Assembly (NCBI GenBank): GCA_020847975.1
Contig: JADLBD010000075.1
Location: 1-39,787, forward strand
DNA length: 39,787 bases
Direction of reading: 5' to 3'
Source: Bryobacterales bacterium
GTDB taxonomy: Bacteria; Acidobacteriota; Terriglobia; Bryobacterales; Bryobacteraceae
The notes below the pieces were generated by a model, which was given only the letters and a program-made list of their open reading frames with translations, was not told the DNA's origin and did not search any database. The translations under genes and the position numbers were made by a program. Positions 7,641 to 16,666 of this stretch are shown piece by piece (positions within the stretch are counted from its first letter, which is position 1; each line of letters starts with the position of its first letter).

Positions 7641-8702
7641 ATGTACAGGATTGACGAACCAGACACCGCCCCCATCCGTGCCGGAGAAGAGCTCCCGGCG
7701 GAGCGCCTTCGGGAATACCTCCGCGGGAAGATCGAAGGCGCGGAGGTGGACATCGCCATCGAACAGTTTCCCGGCGGCCATTCGAACCTCACCTACCTGG
7801 TCGCCACTGGCGGGCGGGAATACGTGCTGCGCCGCGCGCCGCATGGTCCGGTCGCCCCCAAGGCTCACGACATGGCTCGCGAATGCCGGGTGCTTCAGGC
7901 AGTGCATCCCTATTTCCCTCCCGCGCCGAAGCCGTACTTGCTATGCGAAGACCCATCGGTCATCGGCGCCGTCTTCTTTCTCATGGAGCGCCGCCGGGGC
8001 GTGGTTCTGCGCGCCGGAATTCCCCAGCCGTGGGCGAACGAGCATCTGCCGCGCCTGGTAAGCAAGGCGTTTCTCGATTGCCTGGTGCAGCTTCACACCG
8101 TGGACGTAGTGCGCACGGGACTCACCGGGCTCGGCAAGCCTGACGGCTTTGTCGAACGCCAGGTACGAGGCTGGTCGGAGCGGTGGATGCGCGCCCGCAC
8201 GGAAGAGATGCCGCGGATGGACCGTGTGATGGAGTACCTGCGCGAAGAGTTGCCCCCCGAAGGCCCCCCGGCGCTGGTCCATAACGATTTCAAGCTCGAC
8301 AACATGATGCTGCGCGGGGATGACCCGGGGACCGTAGAGGCTGTTCTCGATTGGGAGATGGCGACCGTGGGTGATCCGCTGGTGGACCTGGGGCTCACCC
8401 TCTGTTATTGGGATCCGCCGGATGCTGACGTGCGCGATGGCCCGGTGGCCTGCCTCACGCGCGGGCCCGGTTGGATGACCGGGGAAGAGTTGGCCGGACA
8501 GTGGGCCGAGCGCACGAAACGTTCCCCGGCCGCTCTCCGGTACCATGAGATTCTAGGTATCTTCAAACTTGCCGTGATCGTGCAGCAGATCTACTTTCGC
8601 TGGTTCCGCGGACAGACCAGCGATGAACGCTTTGCCTCGTTTCACAAACGCGTGAGGTCTCTGGTGGAAGCCGCGTATGCCCGCGTGGAGGCCGTTGATT
8701 GA
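7641..8702 (+). CDS. APH-like phosphotransferase (ACAD10/11 kinase-domain / LvaA type)
   Basis: The 353-residue protein is a kinase of the aminoglycoside/choline phosphotransferase fold. GGHSNLTYLV forms the nucleotide-binding loop. HNDFKLDN at 214-221 is the Brenner motif with catalytic Asp216. VLDWEMATVGDPLVDLG follows, with Asp237 as the Mg ligand. This form matches the kinase domain of animal ACAD10/ACAD11 and bacterial LvaA, which phosphorylate 4-hydroxyacyl-CoAs so that a partner acyl-CoA dehydrogenase can remove the phosphate. An ACAD of the matching subfamily lies two genes downstream. Its TGA overlaps the TTG start of the next gene, so the four genes 7641-11347 form one coupled unit. 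The substrate is inferred; antibiotic resistance is unlikely in this context. Confidence 0.85.
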   Translation: MYRIDEPDTAPIRAGEELPAERLREYLRGKIEGAEVDIAIEQFPGGHSNLTYLVATGGREYVLRRAPHGPVAPKAHDMARECRVLQAVHPYFPPAPKPYLLCEDPSVIGAVFFLMERRRGVVLRAGIPQPWANEHLPRLVSKAFLDCLVQLHTVDVVRTGLTGLGKPDGFVERQVRGWSERWMRARTEEMPRMDRVMEYLREELPPEGPPALVHNDFKLDNMMLRGDDPGTVEAVLDWEMATVGDPLVDLGLTLCYWDPPDADVRDGPVACLTRGPGWMTGEELAGQWAERTKRSPAALRYHEILGIFKLAVIVQQIYFRWFRGQTSDERFASFHKRVRSLVEAAYARVEAVD

Positions 8703-9409
8703 GTTCGCTCTACTGCTTCCGGCACGGACAGGCTGGGTTGCGCGATGATTATGACACGCTCTCGGAAACGGGACAAAGGCAGGCAAGGGCCCTTGGGGAT
8801 TTCCTGGCCGCGCGCAACATGACATTCGACGCATTTTACACGGGCGCATTGAACCGCCAGCGGCAAACCGCACTGGCAATCCGGGACGCTTATCGCGCCG
8901 CGGGCGTGGAGATTCCGGATCTGGTGATCGACACCAACTGGAACGAATTCGATCTGGGAGGCGTGTATCGCGGGATTGCCCCGCAACTGGCCGAAGAAGA
9001 CCCCGAATTCCGGCGCGAGTACGAAGCACTCGAACGCGAATCGGCGGATGCCGCGTCGGCCGTTCACAGGCGCTGGACGGCCGCGGATGTGGCGGTGGTT
9101 CGGGCGTGGATCGAGGGCCGCTATGCGTGCCAGGCCGAGTCCTGGGCCGCGTTCACAGGCCGCGTGCGAAAGGGACTCGACGCGCTGGCCGCGCCCAGGG
9201 GCAGAATCGCTGTTTCCACCTCCGCCACTCCCATCGGGGTATGGATGGGTCTCGCGCTTCGTCTCGAGAACCGCTACATCATGCGCGCGGCAGGCGCGCT
9301 CTACAACGCTTCCATCACTACATTCCGCCTGCGGGGCGGCGAGGTCCATCTGAGCACGTTCAACCAGGTCGGCCACTTCGCCGATCCGTCCCTGCTGACC
9401 TTCCGTTAA
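8699..9409 (+). CDS. Histidine phosphatase family protein 1
   Basis: The 236-residue protein belongs to the phosphoglycerate-mutase-like histidine phosphatases. It has FRHGQ with the phospho-accepting His9, an [13 protein letters not shown] helix, the ALNRQRQTA segment and a candidate acid Glu83 in NWNEFD. The site where the superfamily usually has a second catalytic His (VSHGG) reads VSTSATP, with Thr174 in its place. The start is a TTG overlapping the kinase stop (TTGA); no ATG nearby would keep RHGQ. It is a paralogue of the gene at 10628-11347, and the two flank the acyl-CoA dehydrogenase. A phosphatase acting on the kinase product is an attractive but untested idea. Confidence 0.82.
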   Translation: MSSLYCFRHGQAGLRDDYDTLSETGQRQARALGDFLAARNMTFDAFYTGALNRQRQTALAIRDAYRAAGVEIPDLVIDTNWNEFDLGGVYRGIAPQLAEEDPEFRREYEALERESADAASAVHRRWTAADVAVVRAWIEGRYACQAESWAAFTGRVRKGLDALAAPRGRIAVSTSATPIGVWMGLALRLENRYIMRAAGALYNASITTFRLRGGEVHLSTFNQVGHFADPSLLTFR

Positions 9410-9422
9410 TAGAGAGGGAATC

Positions 9423-10627
<1,205 letters not shown>

Positions 10628-10631
<4 letters not shown>

Positions 10632-11347
10632 GCCGCCTCACGCTGGTACGGCACGGACAGGCGCGCGCCTTCGAGGACGATTCCGACAGGTTGTCCGAGG
10701 CCGGAGAGAACCAGGCGCGCAAACTCGGAGCGCATTGGGCCGCGCTTGGCGTCCGTTGGAGCGAGGTCTACTGCGGGACGCTCCAGCGGCAGCGCCGCAC
10801 GGCGGAACTGATCGGCGATGCCTACAGGCAGGCGAGGCTATCCTATCCGGCCCCCTGTGCGGACTTCCGGTGGAATGAATACGATTCCGGCGGAGTGCTG
10901 AGCCGTGTGGCCCCCGTTCTGGCGGCCCGGGAGCCCGGATTCGCCGCGCTCGAACAGGAGTTCCGCCGCCACAGGAATACCCCGGAAGCCAACCGTTATT
11001 TCCAGCGGATGTTCGAGCAACTGATGCGAATGTGGATTGTGGGAGAGGTGGACGCGCCCGGCGTCGAGAGCTGGCTATCGTTCCAGACGCGGGTCATAGA
11101 AGGCTTGCGGCATGTTCTCCACGGATCCGCGGGGAGCCGCAATGTGCTGATTGTCAGCTCGGGAGGTACGATCGCAACCGCTGTGCAAACCGTGGTGATG
11201 GCGCCTTCGGCGATGGCGCTCGAGTTGAACTGGCGTATACGGAATTCCTCCGTCACGGAGTTTCTCTTTACGCAACACGGACGCATCACGCTGGATCTCT
11301 TCAACGCCACGCCTCATCTTGCCGCGGAAGAGATCACTTATCGCTGA
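10628..11347 (+). CDS. Histidine phosphatase family protein 2
   Basis: The 239-residue protein is a close relative of the phosphatase at 8699-9409. Shared features are LVRHGQ with His9, [38 protein letters not shown] with Glu84 and [10 protein letters not shown]. The second catalytic His position (VSHGG) reads VSSGG, with Ser178 there. The ATG overlaps the stop of the acyl-CoA dehydrogenase by 4 nt. The 3' end overlaps the convergent hydrolase gene tail-to-tail by 10 nt. This is the last gene of the kinase/ACAD operon. Tandem paralogues around one ACAD suggest two related but distinct substrates, or a heterodimer. Confidence 0.82.
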
Positions 11348-13287
11348 GCGGTATTACCGTTGCCCATCCATTCGGCGTATACCTTCCGGAACGCCCACCC
11401 TTCGGGGCGATACATCACACGCGCGGAGGGGTATTGCGCCTTCACCGTGTGTTCCAGCATTGGGACGCCGCTCGGGTTGCGTGCGTCGACCACCCAGACC
11501 GGACGCGGGGCCAGGGCGCTGACGAGGTCCGGCAAATCGTAGTCGCGCAATACTCCGGGCAGGACGATGTCGATGAGGCCCTTGGGAAACTTCGATTGCG
11601 TTGCGGCCAGCCAGGAAAGCGGCATGCCCTCCAGAACCACCGATTCGATTCCCGGCGTGAGGAACGCCGCGTGCAGCGCCGTCACGGCAGCCGGTCCACG
11701 GCCGTAGATCCGGATGTGCCCGCTGTCGATCTGGGGGCTTGCCGTAAGGCTGGTGTACTCGTTGAGCACATCGGACAGCTGCAACCCAATGAGCGTGCGG
11801 CCCACGAGGAAGGCGCGATTGGCGGTCTGCCATTGCGACGAATAGCCGGACTCGGGGCGCGTGGAACTGGTGGGGAAGCGGATGGCCATCACCGCAAAGC
11901 CCGCGGCCAGCATTTCGTCGATGTCTTCTTTCGCCGCGTTCAACGCGAGGATGGCCGGCCGCTTTCCATTTCCGTTTTCCACCCGGAGTTGGGAATCGAA
12001 GAACTTCGTCTGCGTGGGCGAGTATTGCGTGCGGCGGATGACCATCTCCCGCGTTACCCCGCCTGACTTTGCGGCGCGCTGTCCATAGAGGCGCAGGGCT
12101 TCCCTGGCGTTCAGAGATTGGGTGGTTTCCCCGCCGAAGCTCGAGAGCGCCTGGCCGGTTGGGGTGACGTAGAGATTCTGCTCGGGCTCCGTCTCGACTT
12201 CCTCTTCCCCGCCCGCGGATTCCCGGCCCATCAGCCATTGCTCGAACCAGCGATAGGCGGCTTCGCGGCGAGGCTTCGACCACCCATGTGTGTCGTCGTA
12301 TTCGAAATAACCGGCCTTCGCTTCGGCATCGAGCACACCATAAAAACGCCGGATCTCCTCATAGGTGCGCCGCGCCCCATCGATGGGGAAGAAATCGCGG
12401 ATGGCGGTGGTCATCAGAAAGGGCTTGGGGGCGGCGGCGAAGGCGAAATCGGGAAAATCGAAGCCATCCTTGAGAAAGCCGGGAAACACCTGCTCGGCAT
12501 CCTGCGGACCGGGCTTGTACCAGAGCTGCTTCCAGGACGTCATGTAGCAGCTCGAGACGATGGCCGCCAGCCGCGGATCCGCCATCGCCAGGTAAGCGGC
12601 CTGCGTTCCGCCGCCCGAATTTCCGGCCACGGCGATCTTCGTGCTGTCCACGTCGCGGCGCGTTTGGAGGTAATCCACCGCGCGCATGCCGTCCCAGATT
12701 TCATACCTCGCCACATGATTCCCGGCGAGGAGACATTGCGAGCCGGTGAGAATATGCTCCTGCACGCCGATGCCGCTTCGCGAGGCTCCTGTTTCCGGAT
12801 CGAGGGTCTCGCTCCGCTCCCCTTGTCCCGGCGGATCGAAGGCGAGAACGAGAAAGCCGCGCTTCGCCATCGTGATCCAGACGTGCTGATACGTGGCGGA
12901 TGCCTTTCCGTTGGCGCTGTGTCCGGCCACTCCCACAAGGGCAGGGAAGGGAGGCTGGACATTGAGCGGCACGTAGACATTCGCCGTGACGTGAAAGCCG
13001 GGCAGGCTCTGATACACCAGCTTCTCGACGCGGTAGCCGGGGCGCGTGAAGCTGCCGGTGATGCGCGCCTGTAGCGGGCCGCTCCGGATGGGAAGCCCGC
13101 CGATCTCGGCCAGCATTTTCTCCCGAATGCCGGCGCGCCGCTGCTCGGCTCGATCCTTGGTGAGTCGAGAGACAGCCGCCGCGCGATCGCGCAGCGCGGA
13201 CTCAGCCAGTTCACTCAAATATTGATCGACGGCAGGCTGCGCATGTGCGGCGCCGGCCAGGGCCAGTAACGCGAGCAGTTTCCTCAT
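11338..13287 (-). CDS. Secreted tandem alpha/beta hydrolase (acetylxylan-esterase/POP-like)
   Basis: The 649-residue protein has a signal peptide (residues 1-16, cleavage after AHA) and two alpha/beta hydrolase regions. The first (about 90-355) has DPPGQGER, the nucleophile elbow GNSGGG with Ser224, a likely acid Asp298 and His334 in DTHGWS. It resembles secreted acetylxylan esterase and prolyl-oligopeptidase-like enzymes of Acidobacteria and Planctomycetes. An acidic linker (GGEEEVETEPEQ) leads to a second region (about 440-645) where the elbow reads GRGPA, with Gly531 in the nucleophile position, so this half is probably inactive. It is the last gene of a four-gene operon after the TIM-barrel gene, overlapping it by 4 nt. 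The acyl or peptide substrate is unknown. Confidence 0.78.
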   Translation of the reverse strand: MRKLLALLALAGAAHAQPAVDQYLSELAESALRDRAAAVSRLTKDRAEQRRAGIREKMLAEIGGLPIRSGPLQARITGSFTRPGYRVEKLVYQSLPGFHVTANVYVPLNVQPPFPALVGVAGHSANGKASATYQHVWITMAKRGFLVLAFDPPGQGERSETLDPETGASRSGIGVQEHILTGSQCLLAGNHVARYEIWDGMRAVDYLQTRRDVDSTKIAVAGNSGGGTQAAYLAMADPRLAAIVSSCYMTSWKQLWYKPGPQDAEQVFPGFLKDGFDFPDFAFAAAPKPFLMTTAIRDFFPIDGARRTYEEIRRFYGVLDAEAKAGYFEYDDTHGWSKPRREAAYRWFEQWLMGRESAGGEEEVETEPEQNLYVTPTGQALSSFGGETTQSLNAREALRLYGQRAAKSGGVTREMVIRRTQYSPTQTKFFDSQLRVENGNGKRPAILALNAAKEDIDEMLAAGFAVMAIRFPTSSTRPESGYSSQWQTANRAFLVGRTLIGLQLSDVLNEYTSLTASPQIDSGHIRIYGRGPAAVTALHAAFLTPGIESVVLEGMPLSWLAATQSKFPKGLIDIVLPGVLRDYDLPDLVSALAPRPVWVVDARNPSGVPMLEHTVKAQYPSARVMYRPEGWAFRKVYAEWMGNGNTAQR

Positions 13288-14129
13288 GCGGCAAGCAGCC
13301 TCAACAGGTAAGTAAGATTTCGTTTCATATCAGCCTCGACATTGTTCGACGGCGAGGAGGTCTCGAGGTTCGCAAAACCGTCGTAGCCCGTTTCCCGTAT
13401 GGCTTTCAACACTCTTCCCAAATCGATTTTCCCTTCCCCCAGGTAATTGGGATTGTCCTTGAGGTGGATCTGGCAGATGCGCTTTTTTCCGAGCCAGCGA
13501 ATCTCGCGCTCCGGTTCGAAGCCGCTATTCGTCGAGTTCCCGATGTCATAGTAGGTGAGCACGGCCTTTGAACGCGAGCCTTCCATGATGCGGACATTGT
13601 CCTCGGCGGAAATGGTGTCCTCGAGCCCGAGCAGCACGCCGGCCTTTTCGGCCTCCGGACCGATTTCGCGCAGGAAGGCGGCGACGTAATCCTGTTCGGC
13701 TCGCGTCTCGAGGGCGCCGTTGCCGAAAAACGGCAGCAGCATCACCCGCGCATTCAGATTCTTCGTAATGGGAATGCCATCGGCCACCCACTTCTGGCCG
13801 AGTTTGTCGTTCTTCAGATAGTTGACGTGGAGGATATCGAGGCACGTGCCGGCCAGCCGGATGCCATGCTGCTTCGCTGCCTCGATGTACTGCTGTTGCA
13901 GCCCGGCATTGTCGAGCGGCAGTTTGTCATTCACCGGCTTGCGGCCGAGGCTCACCTCTACTCCCGCGAAGCCGAGCCGCCTGGCAAGCGCCACCGCCTC
14001 CACCTTCCCGGTCTGCTTCAGATTCCAATCGGTAACCCCGATGCGGAAGCCATATGACCTTGCCTGGATGCGGAAAGCCGCACCCGCGAGCAGGCTCGAG
14101 GAAAGAAAAGCTCTGCGAGAATGGCGCAT
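13284..14129 (-). CDS. Tat-exported sugar-phosphate isomerase/epimerase-like TIM barrel
   Basis: The 281-residue protein begins MRHSRRAFLSSSLLAGAA, a twin-arginine-like leader. The remainder is an AP-endonuclease-2/xylose-isomerase-like TIM barrel: IGVTDWNLKQ, LGFAGVEVSLG, LLGLEDT, YYDIGNS, CQIHLKDN and GYDGFANLETS place acidic and His metal ligands at strand ends. I prefer the ATG at 14129; an in-frame TTG at 14159 would run into the SDR gene and add ten residues ahead of the leader. Family members isomerise or epimerise sugars and sugar derivatives, and several exported forms belong to carbohydrate-processing operons. It lies 26 nt after the SDR gene and is coupled to the hydrolase by ATGA. 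The substrate is not evident. Confidence 0.8.
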   Translation of the reverse strand: MRHSRRAFLSSSLLAGAAFRIQARSYGFRIGVTDWNLKQTGKVEAVALARRLGFAGVEVSLGRKPVNDKLPLDNAGLQQQYIEAAKQHGIRLAGTCLDILHVNYLKNDKLGQKWVADGIPITKNLNARVMLLPFFGNGALETRAEQDYVAAFLREIGPEAEKAGVLLGLEDTISAEDNVRIMEGSRSKAVLTYYDIGNSTNSGFEPEREIRWLGKKRICQIHLKDNPNYLGEGKIDLGRVLKAIRETGYDGFANLETSSPSNNVEADMKRNLTYLLRLLAA

Positions 14130-14155
14130 GCCGGTAGTGTAACGTAATGCAAACT

Positions 14156-14905
14156 TCAACGCGGCAGGATCAGGCCTCCATCCACTCTGAGAACGCTGCC
14201 TGTGATGTAGGCTGCCTCGTCCGAGACGAGAAACCTCACCGCGGCGGCAATCTCCTCCGGCTTGGCGAGGCGGCCCAGCGGCAGCAGCCGGCCCTGTTCG
14301 CGAATGAACGCCTCGGTAAAGAACGTCCGTTCTCCGGGCGTATCGGTCCAGCCGGGCTCAATCGTGTTCACGCGGATGCGGTGTGCGGCGAGTTCGCTGG
14401 CCCATGTCGCGGCCATGTGATTCACCGCCGCCTTCGCTCCGTTGTACGCCGTGCTGTCAGGAAATCCGCGCGCGGCATGAATGGAACTGATCATGACGAT
14501 GGAGCCGCCCACCCCCTGCTTCACCATCTGGCGCGCCGCAAGCTGCGAGCAATGAAACACGCCCCACAGCGTGGTTCCCCAGACCGTGGCCACATCGTTC
14601 ACTTCCAGTTCGAGCAGCGGCTTGCGGATGTTGACGGCGGCGTTGTTCACCAGAATGTCGATGCGGCCCCAGCGGTTCACCACTTCGGCGAACATCGCTT
14701 CCATCTGCGCGCGGTCGCCTACATCGGCGTCGAGGTACAGCGCCCATCGCCCTGCGGATTCGATATCCTTCACGGTTTCGGGCGCCGATTCGGTGAGGTC
14801 GCAAAAGGCGACGTCGCACCCGGCGCGCGCCAACTCCCCCGCCGTCGCGCGGCCGATTCCCCTCGCGCCCCCCGTCACGATCGCAACTTTTCCCGCCAGC
14901 TTCAC
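14156..14905 (-). CDS. Short-chain dehydrogenase/reductase
   Basis: A classical SDR of 249 residues: the cofactor motif TGGARGIG at 11-18, NNAA at 87-90, the catalytic Ser at 140/141 (MISS), and Tyr154/Lys158 in YNGAK. The C-terminal RVNTIEPGWTDTPG and ITGSVLRVDGG are standard. Asp36 at the end of the second strand (FCDLTE) suggests preference for NAD over NADP. The substrate is probably a sugar, polyol or small hydroxy compound, as in glucose/fucose-type dehydrogenases, but sequence alone does not decide. Its ATG overlaps the D-aminoacylase stop by 4 nt. Confidence 0.88.
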   Translation of the reverse strand: MKLAGKVAIVTGGARGIGRATAGELARAGCDVAFCDLTESAPETVKDIESAGRWALYLDADVGDRAQMEAMFAEVVNRWGRIDILVNNAAVNIRKPLLELEVNDVATVWGTTLWGVFHCSQLAARQMVKQGVGGSIVMISSIHAARGFPDSTAYNGAKAAVNHMAATWASELAAHRIRVNTIEPGWTDTPGERTFFTEAFIREQGRLLPLGRLAKPEEIAAAVRFLVSDEAAYITGSVLRVDGGLILPR

Positions 14906-16398
14906 GTGATCTGCGCTCCCTCCCGAAACACGAAACGGATGCCTTCCGGTTTCTGCTGGGGCGACTCATAGGTGGCTCGCGCACGGATGGCGGCAGCGTC
15001 GAACACCACCACATCCGCCGCCGCGCCGGGACGCAGAACCCCGCGCCCCCGCATGCCGAAGCGCTCCGCCGGTTTTCCCGTGATGCGGTGAACCGCGTCA
15101 TGGAGGGGCAGCCATCCCCGCTCCCTCGCCATCTCGCCCAACAGGCAGGGGAACGTGCCGTAGAGGCGCGGATGCGGCCGGCCTTTCACATAGAATCCAT
15201 CGCTGATCACTGTGCACAGCGGATGCTGGAGCAGTTTGCGAAGGTTGTCATCGCACTGGTTGAAGCTGAGCATGTTGACATCGCCGTTCTCTTCTTCGAG
15301 GATTTCGAATACGGCCTCCACCGGCTCCACGCCGCGCTCTTCGGCAATCTCGACGAAGTTCCTGCCCACCCAGCGGGCTCCCTCCGCGCTTCCGGTGGCC
15401 GCCACGAAGATATCGTTCCATTGCTGCGCCGTCTGCGCGATAGTTTCTTCGGCAATGCGCGGCCGGAGCGTAGTGTCCGCGAGACGCGACAGCATCGCGG
15501 GAATGCCGCCATCGAGCGTCCATTGCGGGAGTAGTTGTGTCAGCACTGTGCTGCCGGCGAGGTAGGGATAGCTGTCGAACGCCACGTCAATCCCTTCCGC
15601 CCTTGCCTGCTCCAACCGCTCCAGAGCCTGGGCCTGCTTGCTCCAATTCGCACGGCCCACTGCCTGGAGATGGGAGATCTGCAAGCGGCACCCCGCCTCG
15701 CGCGCCAGATCGAGTTGCTCTTCGATCGATTCGAGCAACTGATGCGTGTAACTGCGCATGTGCGTCGCGTATACTTTGCCGTGCTTCGCCGTGACGCGGC
15801 ACAGGCGCACCAGCTCCTCGCGGGGAGCGCTCGAGCCGGGCGCGTACATCAGCCCGGTCGAGAATCCGCAGGAGCCGGCCTGGAGCGATTCTTCGAGTAT
15901 GCCTTCCATGCGGTCCATCTCCGCCGGCTCCGGGGCGCCCTGCCGCGGCCCCATGGTCGCGATGCGCAGGCTCCCGTGACCCACCAGGGACCACACGCTG
16001 CAAAGCCGCGACTGACGCCGCGCGTAGTCCAGATACTCCGCCGCGCTCTGCCAGCCCCACGACTCGCCGCCCGCGAGGATGGCATGTCCGTAGCGACGCA
16101 CGGCCGCCGCGTCCGCCCCGCAGGGATAGGGCGAGAACCCGCAGTTGCCGACCACCTCCGTGGTCACGCCCTGATCTGCTTTTGCGCGGTCGTTCTCCAG
16201 CACCATGACATCCGAATGGCTGTGGATGTCGATGAAGCCGGGGGTGATCGTGAGCCCCGTGCAGTCGATGAGCCGCGCCTCCGCGGGCGGAGCCGCCTGC
16301 CCTATGGCCGTGATCACTCCGTCTTCGATGAGGACACCGGCGCGTTTGGGTTCGGCGCCCGTCCCGTCAATTACCGTTCCGTTGTGTAAGTGGATCAA
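14902..16398 (-). CDS. N-acyl-D-amino-acid deacylase (D-aminoacylase)
   Basis: The 498-residue protein is an amidohydrolase-superfamily D-aminoacylase. The small beta-sandwich at the N-terminus (GTVIDGTGAEPKRAGVLIEDG) leads into the metal-binding GFIDIHSHSD (His59, His61) and the subfamily Cys86 in VVGNCGFSP. Later motifs include ATHMRSYTHQLLE and LQISHLQ. The C-terminal RGVLRPGAAADVVVFD closes the sandwich. Such enzymes release D-amino acids from N-acyl forms in the cytoplasm, though close relatives act on other N-acylated or carbamoylated compounds. It heads a four-gene minus-strand operon with the SDR, TIM-barrel and hydrolase genes. Confidence 0.87.
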   Translation of the reverse strand: MIHLHNGTVIDGTGAEPKRAGVLIEDGVITAIGQAAPPAEARLIDCTGLTITPGFIDIHSHSDVMVLENDRAKADQGVTTEVVGNCGFSPYPCGADAAAVRRYGHAILAGGESWGWQSAAEYLDYARRQSRLCSVWSLVGHGSLRIATMGPRQGAPEPAEMDRMEGILEESLQAGSCGFSTGLMYAPGSSAPREELVRLCRVTAKHGKVYATHMRSYTHQLLESIEEQLDLAREAGCRLQISHLQAVGRANWSKQAQALERLEQARAEGIDVAFDSYPYLAGSTVLTQLLPQWTLDGGIPAMLSRLADTTLRPRIAEETIAQTAQQWNDIFVAATGSAEGARWVGRNFVEIAEERGVEPVEAVFEILEEENGDVNMLSFNQCDDNLRKLLQHPLCTVISDGFYVKGRPHPRLYGTFPCLLGEMARERGWLPLHDAVHRITGKPAERFGMRGRGVLRPGAAADVVVFDAAAIRARATYESPQQKPEGIRFVFREGAQIT

Positions 16399-16449
16399 AC
16401 GGTGATTTTCGCATGGCGTGGCATCATTCGGTGAAACGTCAGATCTTCA

Positions 16450-16468
16450 GGCTCCTCACCGGGGAGCC
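16450..16468 (-). terminator. Hairpin at the end of the DUF2277 gene
   Basis: GGCTCC-N7-GGAGCC forms a perfect 6-bp stem whose loop includes the DUF2277 stop codon. No T-run follows on the minus strand, so if it ends transcription it does so weakly or with Rho. It may only separate the kinase unit from the D-aminoacylase operon. Confidence 0.3.
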
Positions 16469-16662
16469 GACTCGAGGCGATCCAGCAGCCGCGCCGTTAC
16501 GGCGGTGATCTCTCTCACCGCCGCCTCGAATGCTTCCTGATTCGCCTTCGACGGTTTATGGAAGCCGCTCACCTTGCGCACAAACTGAAGAGCGGCGGCC
16601 GAGATATCCTCGCGCGTGGCCCGCGGGGTCTGCTTGCGTAGCACTTTAATGCTGCGGCACAT
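16456..16662 (-). CDS. DUF2277 family protein
   Basis: The 68-residue protein matches DUF2277: it opens MCRSIKVLRK and carries ATREDISAAALQFVRKVSGFHKPSKANQEAFEAAV, the conserved core of this small helical family of unknown function. The start ATG lies 4 nt after the stop of the sensor kinase gene, so they are probably translated from one mRNA. Nothing in the sequence shows a catalytic site; the length is complete for the family. Confidence 0.85.
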   Translation of the reverse strand: MCRSIKVLRKQTPRATREDISAAALQFVRKVSGFHKPSKANQEAFEAAVREITAVTARLLDRLESAPR

Positions 16663-16666
16663 GTTC

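Noticed and set aside
7641..8702. Aminoglycoside resistance kinase
   Set aside because: The fold is shared, but coupling to an ACAD10/11-type dehydrogenase and the VLDWEMATVGDP motif fit the acyl-CoA-related kinases better.
11032..13074. Two long plus-strand frames (11032-12066 and 12118-13074) opposite the tandem hydrolase
   Set aside because: The sense strand has a signal peptide and catalytic motifs; the antisense products have no recognisable domain.
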